Source: Alistipes megaguti (lineage in GTDB: Bacteria; Bacteroidota; Bacteroidia; Bacteroidales; Rikenellaceae). From it: a DNA stretch of 64,000 nucleotides. The stretch spans positions 1,568,501 to 1,632,500 of the forward strand of contig NZ_LR027382.1 in NCBI RefSeq assembly GCF_900604385.1, read 5' to 3'. The position numbers were made by a program, and so were the translations under genes. Shown here one piece after another: positions 27,197 to 35,930 of this stretch. How positions within the stretch are numbered: position 1 is the first letter of the stretch; each line of letters opens with the position of its first letter. The notes beneath the pieces were generated by a model. The model had not been told where the DNA came from and did no database searches. It worked only from the letters and a program-made list of their open reading frames with translations.

Positions 27197-28438
27197 TTAC
27201 AACCCGGAATCTCCCTCCGCGGTTGCCGAAGCCAGTTTTTCGCCGAAAGCCTCCATTTCACGGCCGATCACCGTCTCGGAAAATTTGGCGTAATGGCGGG
27301 TCATGTTGGTGTTCGAGTGCCCGAGGATTTTGGCCAGCACGTCGATCGGCATTCCGTATTCGACCGCCATGCAGGCGAACGTATGGCGGGCGCAATGCGT
27401 GGTCAGCACCTTGTCGATGCCGCAGACGATGGCGATCTCCTTCATAAAGGCATTCATCTTCTGGTTGCTCGGCAGGGGCAGCACCCGCCCGCGGGCCTGG
27501 CAGACTGCGTCGTGCTCGTAGCGGCGGAGGATCTCCAATGCCATCGGGAGCAGGGGAATGCGGCTCATCACGGCGGTCTTTTCGCGTGGCTTGTGGATCC
27601 ACCAGCGTCCTTCGTCGTCGCGCGAGATGTGTTCGCTCCGCAGGTGGTCGGCATCGGCGAAGGCCAGTCCCGTAAGGCAGCAGAAGACAAAAACGTCACG
27701 GATACGGGCCAGCCGATGGTCGAGTTGCTTGCGGGTCAGGATCTCCAGCTCGCGGGCCGTGAGGTGCTCTTTGGCCTGCGCCTGATCCTCCTTGAGCTTG
27801 TAGTAGCGGAAAGGGTTTTTGGCGATCCATTCGTTGCGCAGGCAGTAGAGTACGAAGTTGCGAAGACAGTCCATGACGGCCACGGCGCCGTTGTGGCGGC
27901 AGCGGTGGGCCGTTTGCAGGAAGAGGCTGAATCCGTCGAGAAACTCGTAGTTCATTCGCTCGACGGGAATATCCTCCTCCGGGCCGCGCTGGGCGAGGTA
28001 CTGTTTCAGATAGCGCAGCAGCCGTTCGTACTTGTCGGCTGTCCGCTGGGTGATGCGCACGCCGACCTCTGCCTGCCGCCGTTGGACGTAGTCGCCCAGC
28101 CCCGCGATCAACATCATGGTGTTTTTGAGCGGGTTGAAGTAGCGCTGTTTGATTTGCAGGGCGTTGGCTTCGAAACCTTCGGCAAGCAGCTTGCTGCGGA
28201 TGTCGAGAATCTGTACACGGAACTCATCCAGCATTTCGTTGATCTTCAACGACAGACGGTTGGTCCCCATCATCCGTTCTTTTCGCTGGTTCCACAACTC
28301 GGGTCGTCCCTCGCAGTTGAAATAGATCTCTTGACGGAAACTGCCCGTTGTAATTCGGGCATAAATGGTTGCGAATCCGTCTTTTTTCGTTCTTCCCTTT
28401 CGCATCAGGAAGAGAATCCTGAAACTCTCTTGTCTCAT
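27197..28438 (-). CDS. tyrosine-type site-specific integrase
   Basis: About 413 aa from the ATG at 28438. N-terminal arm-binding domain (RILFLMRKGRTKKDGFATIY), SAM-like core-binding domain, then the catalytic domain. Catalytic residues: THCARHTFACM (HxxR) and LGHSNTNMTRHYAK with the nucleophile Tyr. The usual first Arg is replaced in CLTGLAFADADHL, as in many Bacteroidetes integrases such as IntDOT. It lies directly inside the tRNA-Leu-proximal end of the island and surely drives its integration. Confidence 0.92.
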   Translation of the reverse strand: MRQESFRILFLMRKGRTKKDGFATIYARITTGSFRQEIYFNCEGRPELWNQRKERMMGTNRLSLKINEMLDEFRVQILDIRSKLLAEGFEANALQIKQRYFNPLKNTMMLIAGLGDYVQRRQAEVGVRITQRTADKYERLLRYLKQYLAQRGPEEDIPVERMNYEFLDGFSLFLQTAHRCRHNGAVAVMDCLRNFVLYCLRNEWIAKNPFRYYKLKEDQAQAKEHLTARELEILTRKQLDHRLARIRDVFVFCCLTGLAFADADHLRSEHISRDDEGRWWIHKPREKTAVMSRIPLLPMALEILRRYEHDAVCQARGRVLPLPSNQKMNAFMKEIAIVCGIDKVLTTHCARHTFACMAVEYGMPIDVLAKILGHSNTNMTRHYAKFSETVIGREMEAFGEKLASATAEGDSGL

Positions 28439-28697
28439 GGTTTTGTAAAATTTTGAGGTTAACAAAACGTCGACAAGAAAAAACTATTGCGATGCAAAGT
28501 GCAGCAATTCAATGTATTATGCGCTAAATCGGGAGCAATGGCCCGGGAAAGCCTTGTTTTGGAGGGCTTGTTCCCTAATGCCCACCAGAAATCGGGCGCA
28601 AGGATGCTTTTGGCAACATCTTTCGTTATAAAAGAGCCTGTTCGATAATTTACTGATATACAACCGTTTTGCTTTGTTCTGCATCCGGATTCCCACG
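28439..28697. other. integrase upstream region inside the island end
   Basis: No gene. It is the expected place for integrase promoter and arm-type binding sites; no clear repeats were seen. Confidence 0.3.
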
Positions 28698-28726
28698 AAA
28701 AAAGGAGCCTCGGAAAAGGCTCCTTT
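28698..28726 (-). terminator. current terminator of tRNA-Leu(TAG), island-supplied
   Basis: AAAGGAGCCT (28701-28710) pairs with AGGCTCCTTT (28717-28726), with a T run on the minus strand. It immediately follows the tRNA 3' end and lies on the island side of the attachment site. Confidence 0.75.
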
Positions 28727-28744
28727 GTGCGGATAAAGGGACTC
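28725..28744. repeat. proximal attachment site in tRNA-Leu 3' end
   Basis: Direct-repeat partner of 9524-9543 (19 of 20 identical). It covers the acceptor strand and part of the T-arm of tRNA-Leu(TAG). Confidence 0.65.
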
Positions 28745-28809
28745 GAACCCCCACGCCGTAAGGCATCAGATCCTAAGTCTGACGTGGCTACCAATTACAC
28801 CATATCCGC
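28728..28809 (-). tRNA. tRNA-Leu (anticodon TAG)
   Basis: 82 bases on the minus strand. Acceptor GCGGATA/TATCCGC, anticodon loop CTTAGGA between CAGA/TCTG arms, a long variable arm (ATGCCTTACGGCGT) as in class II tRNAs, T-arm GGGGGTTCGAGTCCC, discriminator A. CCA is not encoded. It serves as integration site for the 19-kb island. Confidence 0.95.
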
Positions 28810-28818
28810 TCTGTCACA

Positions 28819-28847
28819 CAAAGGTAGATATTTTTTCACAATTCACA
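28819..28847 (-). promoter_or_regulatory. promoter of tRNA-Leu(TAG)
   Basis: On the minus strand TTG (28847-28845), 18 bases, TACCTTTG (28826-28819), ten bases before the tRNA. Confidence 0.65.
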
Positions 28848-28904
28848 ATCCCGGACACCCTTTTATCCGGCTTTTTTGGTTACTTTTGTGCGTAATTTGA
28901 TGCA

Positions 28905-30458
28905 ATGCCGCAACTCGTAACACTTGTTCTTACGCCCAAGCAGGCCGCCGATGCGAAAACATATACCGCTTTGGCTGCCCGCCGCATGGGCCTGCGCGAG
29001 GATGAAATCGCCCTCGTCAGGGTCGTCAAACGCTCGATTGATGCCCGTCAGCGGCAGGTCAAGGTCAACCTCTCGCTCGAAATCTACGTCGATCGCGAAC
29101 CCCGTCCCGAGCCGGTTCATTTCGATTATCCGTCGGTCGTGGGCCGCACCGAGGTGATCATCGTCGGATCGGGGCCCGCCGGCCTGTTCGCGGCACTGCA
29201 CCTGATTGAACTGGGGCTGCGCCCCGTCATCCTCGAACGCGGACGCGACGTCTCGGCCCGCAAACGCGACATCGCCCAGATCAACCGCAACGGAGCCGTC
29301 AACCCCGAATCGAACTACGCCTTCGGCGAAGGGGGTGCCGGCACCTTCTCCGATGGCAAGCTCTTCACCCGCAGCAAGAAACGCGGCGACTACAACAAGG
29401 CGCTCCAGACGTTGGTCTTCCACGGTGCCAACCCCGAAATCCTCTTCGAGGCGCATCCCCATATCGGAACCGACAAACTGCCGCGCATCATGCAGAACAT
29501 CCGGCAGACGATCCTCGATGCCGGCGGCGTGTTCCGTTTCGAGAGCCGGGTGACCGATCTGAAGATCGACCACGGCCGGGTACGCGGCGTCTGGTGCGGT
29601 GACGAACGGATCGAAGGGGCGGCCGTCATCCTGGCCACGGGCCATTCGGCCCGCGACATCTACGAACTGCTGCACCGGCGCGGGGTGCGTCTCGAGGCCA
29701 AACCCTTCGCCATGGGGGTGCGCATCGAACACCCGCAGGCGCTCATCGACTCGATTCAGTATCACTGCCCGACGCGTGGCGAATATCTCCCGGCGGCCTC
29801 CTATTCGCTGGTCAGCCAGGAGGCCGGACGCGGTGTCTACTCGTTCTGCATGTGTCCCGGAGGATTCATCGTCCCGGCCATGACCGATGCCGCGCAGTCG
29901 GTCGTCAACGGCATGTCGCCCAGCGGCCGCACCTCGCCCTATGCCAATTCCGGACTGGTCACCGAGGTGCGTCTTTCGGATTTCGAACACCTGCGTCCCG
30001 AGTGGGGCGAGTTGGCCGGGCTGCGCTTTCAGCAGCAGTTCGAGGAGCTGGCGCGACGCGAAGGTGGCGAGCATCAGATCGCTCCCGCACAGCGTGTGGC
30101 CGATTTTGTCGCCGGACAGGGCAGCAAGTCGCTGCCCGCAACCTCCTATATTCCCGGTATCATCCCGTCGCGGCTCGACCGCTGGATGCCCGATTTCATT
30201 GCGCAGGGGCTGCGCCACGGTCTGGAGACCTTCGGGCGCCGCATGCGGGGTTACGTGACCAACGAGGCGATTGTCGTGGGAGTAGAGTCGCGTACGTCGA
30301 CGCCGGTCCGCATTCCGCGTGACGCGGCAACGCTCATGCATCCCGAGGTCGAGGGGCTCTTCCCGGCGGGCGAGGGGGCCGGTTATGCCGGCGGCATCAT
30401 CTCGGCGGCGCTTGACGGCGAGCGGATCGCCGATCAGGTCAGCACGTTCATCCGATAA
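28905..30458 (+). CDS. FAD-dependent oxidoreductase (uncharacterised dehydrogenase family)
   Basis: 517 aa. An N-terminal ~75-residue domain (AAARRMGLREDEIALVRVVK) precedes the FAD-binding motif VIIVGSGPAGLFAALHL (about 83-99). GEGGAGTFSDGKLFTRS is the signature of the COG2509 family of FAD-dependent dehydrogenases, and FPAGEGAGYAGGI closes the flavin fold near the C-terminus. Cytosolic; substrate unknown. A TACTTTTG -7 box at 28881-28888 gives a short leader. A glycosyltransferase gene follows 12 bases downstream. Confidence 0.85.
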   Translation: MPQLVTLVLTPKQAADAKTYTALAARRMGLREDEIALVRVVKRSIDARQRQVKVNLSLEIYVDREPRPEPVHFDYPSVVGRTEVIIVGSGPAGLFAALHLIELGLRPVILERGRDVSARKRDIAQINRNGAVNPESNYAFGEGGAGTFSDGKLFTRSKKRGDYNKALQTLVFHGANPEILFEAHPHIGTDKLPRIMQNIRQTILDAGGVFRFESRVTDLKIDHGRVRGVWCGDERIEGAAVILATGHSARDIYELLHRRGVRLEAKPFAMGVRIEHPQALIDSIQYHCPTRGEYLPAASYSLVSQEAGRGVYSFCMCPGGFIVPAMTDAAQSVVNGMSPSGRTSPYANSGLVTEVRLSDFEHLRPEWGELAGLRFQQQFEELARREGGEHQIAPAQRVADFVAGQGSKSLPATSYIPGIIPSRLDRWMPDFIAQGLRHGLETFGRRMRGYVTNEAIVVGVESRTSTPVRIPRDAATLMHPEVEGLFPAGEGAGYAGGIISAALDGERIADQVSTFIR

Positions 30459-30470
30459 ACCGATACAGCC

Positions 30471-31340
30471 ATGGAACCGAAAGTCAGTATTGTCATTCCG
30501 GTCTATAACGTCGAGGCCTTTCTGGCCCGGTGTCTGGACAGTATTCTCGCACAGACGCTGCGCGAGATCGAGGTTATCTGTGTCGACGACGGAAGCGTGG
30601 ATCACTCGGTCGAGATTCTGAACCGTTATGCGGCACAGGATGTGCGGGTGCAGGTGGTGACGCAGGAGAATCGCGGTGTCGGAAGTGCCCGTAACCGGGG
30701 GTTCGACCGGGCCCGCGGGGAGTATGTACTCTTTCTCGATTCCGATGATTGGATTGATCCGGCTTATTGCGAGGCGCTCTGTGTGGCGGCGCAGCGATCG
30801 GGAGCTGATGTGGCCTGTGCGTCGATCTGGCAGGTTCGGCCGTCCCGCTCGAAGTGGAAGATCCGCTACACGGAGGCCCGCGAAATCTCCTCGGTGGAGG
30901 AGCGTTTCCGCATTTGTCGCTGTCCGCCCGATTTTTATGTGATGAACAAACTGTTGCGGCGCGAGACGCTGTTGCGGTTGGGGCTGCGCTTCCCCGAACA
31001 GGTCTATTACGAGGATGTTGTCTATGTGATGCGTTTGCTCGGTGAATGTGACCGGGTGGTGACGGTGCCCGGGGTGGCCTACCACTACATGTACAATCCT
31101 GCGTCGATTACCAAAAGCCGGCAGACTCCCAAAAAACAGCACGACAAGTACGAGGCGCAGCGTGCCTTCGTAGCCTATGCCGATCGGATCGGCCTTCGCC
31201 TGGACTCCAGGTATCGGAGTGTGACACGACGCATGTATCTCTTTTGCGGATTGACGCTGCTCAAGCAGAAGGAGTGTGACGGCGTTCGCACCTGGCGCTT
31301 GTTTGATCTTATTCCCGTCTGGCGCAGCCGGATTTGTTAA
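30471..31340 (+). CDS. family 2 glycosyltransferase
   Basis: 289 aa. GT-A fold: VSIVIPVYNVEAFLARCLDS at the start, VICVDDGSVDHS, NRGVGSARNRGFDRARG, and the metal-binding FLDSDDWI (DxD). Likely transfers a sugar in surface glycan synthesis using a nucleotide-sugar donor. Cotranscribed with the upstream flavoprotein. The 3' side converges on two more GT2 genes on the minus strand. Confidence 0.9.
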   Translation: MEPKVSIVIPVYNVEAFLARCLDSILAQTLREIEVICVDDGSVDHSVEILNRYAAQDVRVQVVTQENRGVGSARNRGFDRARGEYVLFLDSDDWIDPAYCEALCVAAQRSGADVACASIWQVRPSRSKWKIRYTEAREISSVEERFRICRCPPDFYVMNKLLRRETLLRLGLRFPEQVYYEDVVYVMRLLGECDRVVTVPGVAYHYMYNPASITKSRQTPKKQHDKYEAQRAFVAYADRIGLRLDSRYRSVTRRMYLFCGLTLLKQKECDGVRTWRLFDLIPVWRSRIC

Positions 31341-31529
31341 TACCGGGTCGGCCTTCCCCGTCACGCAGAAAACCTCGGCTTTTGTACCGGGAAACTTTGC
31401 GGCCTGCCCCTCTCGTGAGCAGACTTCCTCTCACTCCTCCTGTTGTTCGGCGTCGGACCGTTTTTGTGGTTGCACCCGCTTTGCCGGCCCCCCCCCTTGT
31501 GGCGTTTTGACCGGTTGGCGACGGGACCC
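31341..31529. other. convergent intergenic region with C9 tract
   Basis: No gene. Contains nine consecutive C at 31488-31496 followed by TTGTGG, one of several such intergenic tracts in the window. Confidence 0.4.
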
Positions 31530-32309
31530 TTACAGATACTGGTCGAGCCCCTTTTCGCAACGGATCTTCTTCTCGGTGCGTGTCACCAGACCGATGGCAC
31601 GGTTTTCCGTGTCGTTCTCCTGCGACGAGCGCGCATGGTGGATATGGAAGACAAATCCGGCAAATTTCAGCGTCTGCCGTGTGCAGTGGTTGTTCCGCAG
31701 CCGGATGACAAGCTCCGCATCCTCGTATCCCCAGCCGATCATTGTCTCGTTGTAACCGTTGACGGCGACGAGATCTTCGCGCCAGAAGGCCATGTTGCAA
31801 CCGCGCAGACGGTCGTTTTCCCGATTCCGGAAAAGGGGTGTCAGGGCCGGGATGTAGAGGGCGTTGAGCCAGTGCTTGACTCCGGGCGTATACCACGCTA
31901 CCTTCGGATTGCCGCTGCAAAGCATCCGTCGGGCGAGCCGCTCGTCGATCATGGCGCGGCTTCCCACGACAAAGGTCCCTTTGCGGGCGAAGGCCGCATG
32001 GTCGCGGATGAAGTTGCGGTGGAGAATGACGTCGCCGTCGATCTGGACGATGTAGTCGCCCTCGCACGCCGCGATGGCCTTGTTACGGATCACCGTGAGG
32101 CGGAAACCGTCGTCTTCGTGCCAGATATGCTTGACGGGGCAGGGCAGTGTCCGCGCAAACGCCTTGACGACCCGACGGGTGGGTTCGCCCGAACCGTCGT
32201 CGGCGATGACCACCTCGAAGGGCGGCGTACGTTGTGCGGCGACACTCTTCAGACAGAGGGTCAGGGCTTCGGGCCAGTTGTAGGTCGAGATCAGAAGGGA
32301 GACTTTCAT
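31530..32309 (-). CDS. family 2 glycosyltransferase with galactosyltransferase-type C-terminus
   Basis: 259 aa from the ATG at 32309. KVSLLISTYNWPEALTLCL, VVIADDGSGEPT, IVQIDGDVILH (donor/metal site) and a C-terminal GWGYEDAELVIRL motif as in Glyco_transf_7C proteins. Upstream residues to 32396 are low-complexity and overlap the preceding gene, so I excluded them. It starts seven bases after the stop of the other minus-strand GT2, in one operon for glycan assembly. Acceptor unknown. Confidence 0.88.
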   Translation of the reverse strand: MKVSLLISTYNWPEALTLCLKSVAAQRTPPFEVVIADDGSGEPTRRVVKAFARTLPCPVKHIWHEDDGFRLTVIRNKAIAACEGDYIVQIDGDVILHRNFIRDHAAFARKGTFVVGSRAMIDERLARRMLCSGNPKVAWYTPGVKHWLNALYIPALTPLFRNRENDRLRGCNMAFWREDLVAVNGYNETMIGWGYEDAELVIRLRNNHCTRQTLKFAGFVFHIHHARSSQENDTENRAIGLVTRTEKKIRCEKGLDQYL

Positions 32310-32316
32310 CGGCAGG

Positions 32317-33267
32317 TCAGATATTGATGATTTTCGAGGCGATCCAGATCCAGACGCCGTTGCGGAAGCGGAAGACCCACGGCGAACGCTTGGCAACCTT
32401 GCGGTCGCGGTCGTCGCGCAGGAACTCCGGCTGCACGATGTTGCGATACTCCTCGTAGGCGGGGTAAACGTACATCAGCGCCAGCCGGATGTCGTCCGGT
32501 TTCCAGCAGTGGCGCAGCATGTTGCAGCAGTGGGAGAGGTGGACGCGGATTGTCAGATAGCGGTTCTCGCGGTCCAGACGGTTGTACATCTTGTAGAGCC
32601 GGCGGTAACACGACAGCTTCTCCTCCTTGGGCATCTTGCTGCGCATGACGCTCGTGTTAAGGATACGGTAGTGGTAGGTTTTCAGGTTGCTGACCCGTAC
32701 GTGGTTGACATACTGGCAGTATTCGGCCGTGAAGAGCTCGTCCTCATGCAGACGCATGCCCTCGTTGAAGCGAATCGCGTGGCGTTCGATGATCTCCCGG
32801 TTGAAGATCTTGTTCCAGGTCCAGCCGAAGAAGGTCTGACGGCGCAATTGGGCGAAGATCCGGTCGCACGCTTCGCCCGAGACCTCCTCCTCGGCAAGTT
32901 GGAGGTCGTACGAAATGAAGGCGTTGGTGAAGGTGATGTCGGTTTTGCCCAGCCCCGAACCTACGAGATTTTCCAGGTGGTTGGGTTCGACCCAGTCGTC
33001 GGCATCGATGAAGGCCACAAAGTCTCCCTTGGCCTGTGAGAGTCCGTAGTTGCGTGCGGCACTGGCTCCCGGCTTTTGGCAGTGGTAGAGTTTGATCCGC
33101 GGATCGCGCTGCATGTATTGCCGGCAGATTTCGACGGAGCGGTCGTTGCTGTTGTTGTCGATCAGCAGCAGCTCGAAGTCTGTCCACGTCTGTCGGAGAA
33201 TGCTTTGCAGGCACTCTTCGAGATACTTCTCGGCGTTGTATATCGGTGTGATGATCGAGATCAACAT
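32317..33267 (-). CDS. family 2 glycosyltransferase
   Basis: 316 aa. LISIITPIYNAEKYLEECL, LLLIDNNSNDRS, GASAARNYGLSQAKGDF and the catalytic FIDADDWVEP. The C-terminal half is rich in His, Tyr and Arg and ends with a hydrophobic IWIASKIINI that could anchor it to the membrane. First gene of the two-gene glycosyltransferase unit; no consensus promoter was found just upstream. Confidence 0.9.
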   Translation of the reverse strand: MLISIITPIYNAEKYLEECLQSILRQTWTDFELLLIDNNSNDRSVEICRQYMQRDPRIKLYHCQKPGASAARNYGLSQAKGDFVAFIDADDWVEPNHLENLVGSGLGKTDITFTNAFISYDLQLAEEEVSGEACDRIFAQLRRQTFFGWTWNKIFNREIIERHAIRFNEGMRLHEDELFTAEYCQYVNHVRVSNLKTYHYRILNTSVMRSKMPKEEKLSCYRRLYKMYNRLDRENRYLTIRVHLSHCCNMLRHCWKPDDIRLALMYVYPAYEEYRNIVQPEFLRDDRDRKVAKRSPWVFRFRNGVWIWIASKIINI

Positions 33268-34014
33268 AAATGGTTTTACTGGCAGTTGTTTGCGAGGTTT
33301 TGGGGCGGGCCTTTTTTCGGGCGGTCGGATTTTTGATCGCCGTGCGGGCGGCTTGGCTCGGAGCCTTTCGTGTGGAGGTTGTTGGGTCGGCGGCTTTTTA
33401 CCGGGGTTCGTCCGGAAGTCCGTCTTCGGAAGAGGCCGGCTCGGCGTGGATCCTTCCCGATTGGCTAAGCGTATTTTGAGGCCGGTTGCTGAAGTTGTGT
33501 TCTTGGACCATGAAGTCGAAGCGTGGCTGACGGTGGATTATGGGTGAACGAGGGTGACAACGGCTGACAACCAATCTTCATGCCACATGCGCGTATCCGA
33601 AACAGGGACGATGAGAGTCTGAGCAGGCGGATTTCGGTGCCGAGGCCTGTGCGTGCTACGGATTCGGCGATTCGGCTCTGCGGGAGGAGCCCGGCGCCTT
33701 GTCGCACGAAACTCTCCAGGCAGAGACAAAGCGCATGGAGCCACCTGCAGGCCGGGCTGATCTGCGATACGGTCATCGTTCTGTATTTTGGTTTATAATA
33801 CAAATTTAGTAATTTATCCGTTACAAGCACAATCTTAGCGTCATTTAATTGCAAAATGGTCTTTTCCCGCTTCTACTGCATCGTGAGGAGCGTGAAAATT
33901 TTGACCGGTCGATAGCTTTGTTCATAAGCAGTTGTATGATAGCTTGTTGCAGTCTGAGACGAATTTGTAATATTAAAAAATATGAAAAAATTTGAAAATT
34001 ATTTTAATAAAAGC
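33268..34014. other. long intergenic region, nothing recognised
   Basis: No convincing coding sequence on either strand; ORFs here lack family features and start signals. Composition shifts from GC-rich to AT-rich near 33790. Confidence 0.4.
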
Positions 34015-34142
34015 TTGCATGGAATGATTTTTCGACTTATCTTTGCAGCGAAGTTTTAAGGTTCATTTAGGTTAGTAGTTTTAGGTTGGTGAGGAAACTG
34101 AGGAAGACGGACGAGTTCCGAATTCCGAGTTTCCTTTTTTTT
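34015..34142 (+). ncRNA. predicted small RNA 1 with promoter and terminator
   Basis: Promoter TTG (34015-34017), 20 bases, TATCTTTG (34038-34045), so transcription should start near 34053. No ATG-initiated ORF follows. GGAAACT (34093-34099) pairs with AGTTTCC (34128-34134) followed by eight T (34135-34142). The predicted product is about 90 bases. Its first ~55 bases are nearly identical to those of the unit at 34533-34765. Confidence 0.6.
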
Positions 34143-34532
34143 GTGCCTTGGCCTCCGGGTTGGTGTGGTTTGCCCGGCGTGGCTCCTTCTCCGATAGGGT
34201 ATCATGGCAGCCTGTTTTACGGACCGCCTCCCCCCCCCTTGTCGCTTGTGCCCCGTGTGCTGTGATCAATGTCTGGTCGCAGATGTAATTGCATCCTCAC
34301 AGTCCGCTCTCTTTTCAAACGGAGAAGGCTCTCCGGGCCGCAGTGGTGGAGTTTCTACCGACATCCTTCCGTTGCAGTCTTTCGGGTAGCCCTCTTTGTG
34401 AATACTTCCCTCGCATATTTGTAAATAGCAGTATATCTGCATTTTGCCTGTTCTGTATGTTCTTCGTGGGAATTGGGATTGGTTTACCAATGTTACCAAA
34501 TTGTTAAATATATTTAATATATTCGTAAAATA
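34143..34532. other. spacer between the two small RNA units
   Basis: No gene recognised. It holds a C8 tract at 34230-34237 followed by TTGTCG. Confidence 0.35.
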
Positions 34533-34765
34533 TTTGCATAAATCAAAAATCGCCCTTATCTTTGCAGTGAAGTTTTAAGGTTCATTTAGGTTAGTAGTTT
34601 TAGGTTGGTTGAGGAAATCGGCAGGTTGTGACGGATTGTCCGCCACTAAGACCCGAGGACGGTGCTCGTCCGAGGCGTCGAATACCTCCGATTAAACCTC
34701 ATTTTGGAGGGGGTGGTTCCCCGCCAAAAAAAAGGTTCCCCGTCGTGAGACTCGGACCTTTTTTT
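34533..34765 (+). ncRNA. predicted small RNA 2, paralogous 5' end
   Basis: Promoter TTTG (34533-34536), 20 bases, TATCTTTG (34557-34564). The 5' region (AAGTTTTAAGGTTCATTTAG onwards) repeats that of small RNA 1, then the sequences diverge. Internal hairpins GGACG/CGTCC near 34659-34673 and CCTCC/GGAGG precede a terminator stem AAAGGTTCC/GGACCTTT ending in a T run (34759-34765). Predicted size about 195 bases, no start codon in the shared part. Confidence 0.6.
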
Positions 34766-34886
34766 CGTTTATGGAGGTTTCTTCCGGGTGGGCGTCATCG
34801 TTGCGCCGGGCTGTGTCGTTTGACCCCGATTTCCAGTGCGGATGCGCGTGCCGGCCGCCTTTTTCGGGGGAGGGGAGACGGGGATG

Positions 34887-34933
34887 CAATACGCCCGGAC
34901 GGTTGTCGGAAAGAGAGCCGTCCGGGCGTATTG
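34887..34933 (-). terminator. 16-bp hairpin after lipoprotein gene
   Basis: CAATACGCCCGGACGG (34887-34902) pairs perfectly with 34918-34933. It lies just beyond the stop of the minus-strand lipoprotein gene. No T run, so it may stabilise or process the 3' end rather than terminate. Confidence 0.6.
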
Positions 34934-34949
34934 TTTGAGCGAATCGGAG

Positions 34950-35687
34950 CTATTCGGCGCACAGTTGTGCCAGCTCCTCGGGTGTCAATGTCACCTCGAC
35001 GGCTCCCAGCGCATAACATCCGATATCGTAGGGGTTGTAGTAGAAGGTGATACCCGATTCCGAGATCAGGAAGTTCTCCGTCGGAGCGATGTATTCGGGG
35101 AAGAACCCGGCCTCGGACAGTTCGTCGTCGGTCGATGCCTGGTATTGTGCGGCGATCTTTTCGCGGATCACCTCGTCGAGCCGCTGCAGGGCCGCTTCGG
35201 AGAAGAGGTCGGCCAGCGAAAGTTCAAATCCGTCGCGCAGGGAGTAGGTGTGGCATTCGGTTCCGTACATGCCGTGAGCGCCGCCTGTGTAGCCGGCCCG
35301 GGTGATGACATACCCGATCAGCGAATCGATGACCGAGCCTTCGGACTCGACCGACACTTCGTATTCACGGCCCGAGGGACCCATGCCGACGGGCAGGTAA
35401 TTGGTCTGGATATCGGTCAGCGAGGTCTGAACGGCCTGCCCGAGGGTTCCCGTGAAGGCCTCGAGCTGGAAGAAATAGCCGAGGTTGGCCTGTTCGATGG
35501 TCTCCAGGGCGGAGGATTTCCCTGTGTTGCTGATCGAGGCGAAGCGATATTCGACCCGGCAAGAGTTTCCGTCACCCTGCAGCAGGGTGTCGATGGCGCA
35601 AGTCTCGAACTTGGGCAGGACGGGGTGTTTCGTGCAGGCTCCGAGCAACAGACAGGAACCAAGCAGCAGGACAAGTCGGTTTTTCAT
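34950..35687 (-). CDS. DUF3298 (RsiV-like) family lipoprotein
   Basis: 245 aa. Lipoprotein signal LLLGSCLLLGACTKHP (Cys about residue 18). The middle holds TRAGYTGGAHGMYGTECHTY and the end ISESGITFYYNPYDIGCYALG, the two hallmarks of the DUF4163/DUF3298 pair also found in the extracytoplasmic part of RsiV. Probably an outer-membrane or periplasmic lipoprotein; ligand binding is plausible but unproven. Monocistronic. Confidence 0.82.
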   Translation of the reverse strand: MKNRLVLLLGSCLLLGACTKHPVLPKFETCAIDTLLQGDGNSCRVEYRFASISNTGKSSALETIEQANLGYFFQLEAFTGTLGQAVQTSLTDIQTNYLPVGMGPSGREYEVSVESEGSVIDSLIGYVITRAGYTGGAHGMYGTECHTYSLRDGFELSLADLFSEAALQRLDEVIREKIAAQYQASTDDELSEAGFFPEYIAPTENFLISESGITFYYNPYDIGCYALGAVEVTLTPEELAQLCAE

Positions 35688-35778
35688 AGCGAATGAGGTT
35701 TGTTCCGTGGGCTAAGTTAGGTAAAAAGGGCCCATTTCCAAGAAAAGTGAAAAAAAATCGTAGAAAGTGTCCGAAAAT

Positions 35779-35809
35779 TTTGGAGATTCAAAAGAAGGCG
35801 CTATCTTTG
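35779..35809 (+). promoter_or_regulatory. promoter of tRNA-Glu
   Basis: TTTG (35779-35782), 19 bases, TATCTTTG (35802-35809), 18 bases before the tRNA. Confidence 0.75.
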
Positions 35810-35827
35810 CACCACGAAACTCAACAA

Positions 35828-35899
35828 GGTGGATTCATCTAAGGGTTAGGATACATGCCTCTCACGCATGACATAGGGGTTCGAATCCCCTATCCACTA
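35828..35899 (+). tRNA. tRNA-Glu (anticodon CTC)
   Basis: 72 bases. Acceptor GGTGGAT/ATCCACT, anticodon loop CTCTCAC on a CATGC/GCATG stem, T-arm AGGGGTTCGAATCCCCT. A is the discriminator and CCA is encoded at 35900-35902. Confidence 0.93.
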
Positions 35900-35901
35900 C
35901 C

Positions 35902-35930
35902 AAAAAGCGACCTGCGAAGGTCGCTTTTTT
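35902..35930 (+). terminator. terminator of tRNA-Glu
   Basis: AAAGCGACCT/AGGTCGCTTT stem with GCGA loop, followed by a T run. Confidence 0.85.

Larger units (their letters stand above)
9524..28744 (-). mobile_element. ~19 kb integrative/mobilizable island at tRNA-Leu(TAG)
   Basis: Bounded by a 20-bp direct repeat derived from the tRNA 3' end, with a tyrosine integrase directly inside the tRNA-proximal boundary. It encodes MobC and a relaxase but no complete transfer apparatus; tra genes are present only as decayed remnants. Cargo is a Type ISP-like restriction-modification system with a membrane partner, a ParB-like + adenine methyltransferase cassette, a GIY-YIG protein and nested insertion sequences. 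GC content is mosaic, suggesting several acquisition events. Confidence 0.65.

Noticed and set aside
28863..31364. 833-codon minus-strand ORF opposite the flavoprotein and glycosyltransferase
   Set aside because: Shadow frame; the plus strand has clear FAD and GT2 motifs.
33465..33854. 129-codon minus-strand ORF in the long intergenic region
   Set aside because: Arg/Ser-rich with no motif, no plausible promoter and atypical codon use; treated as chance.
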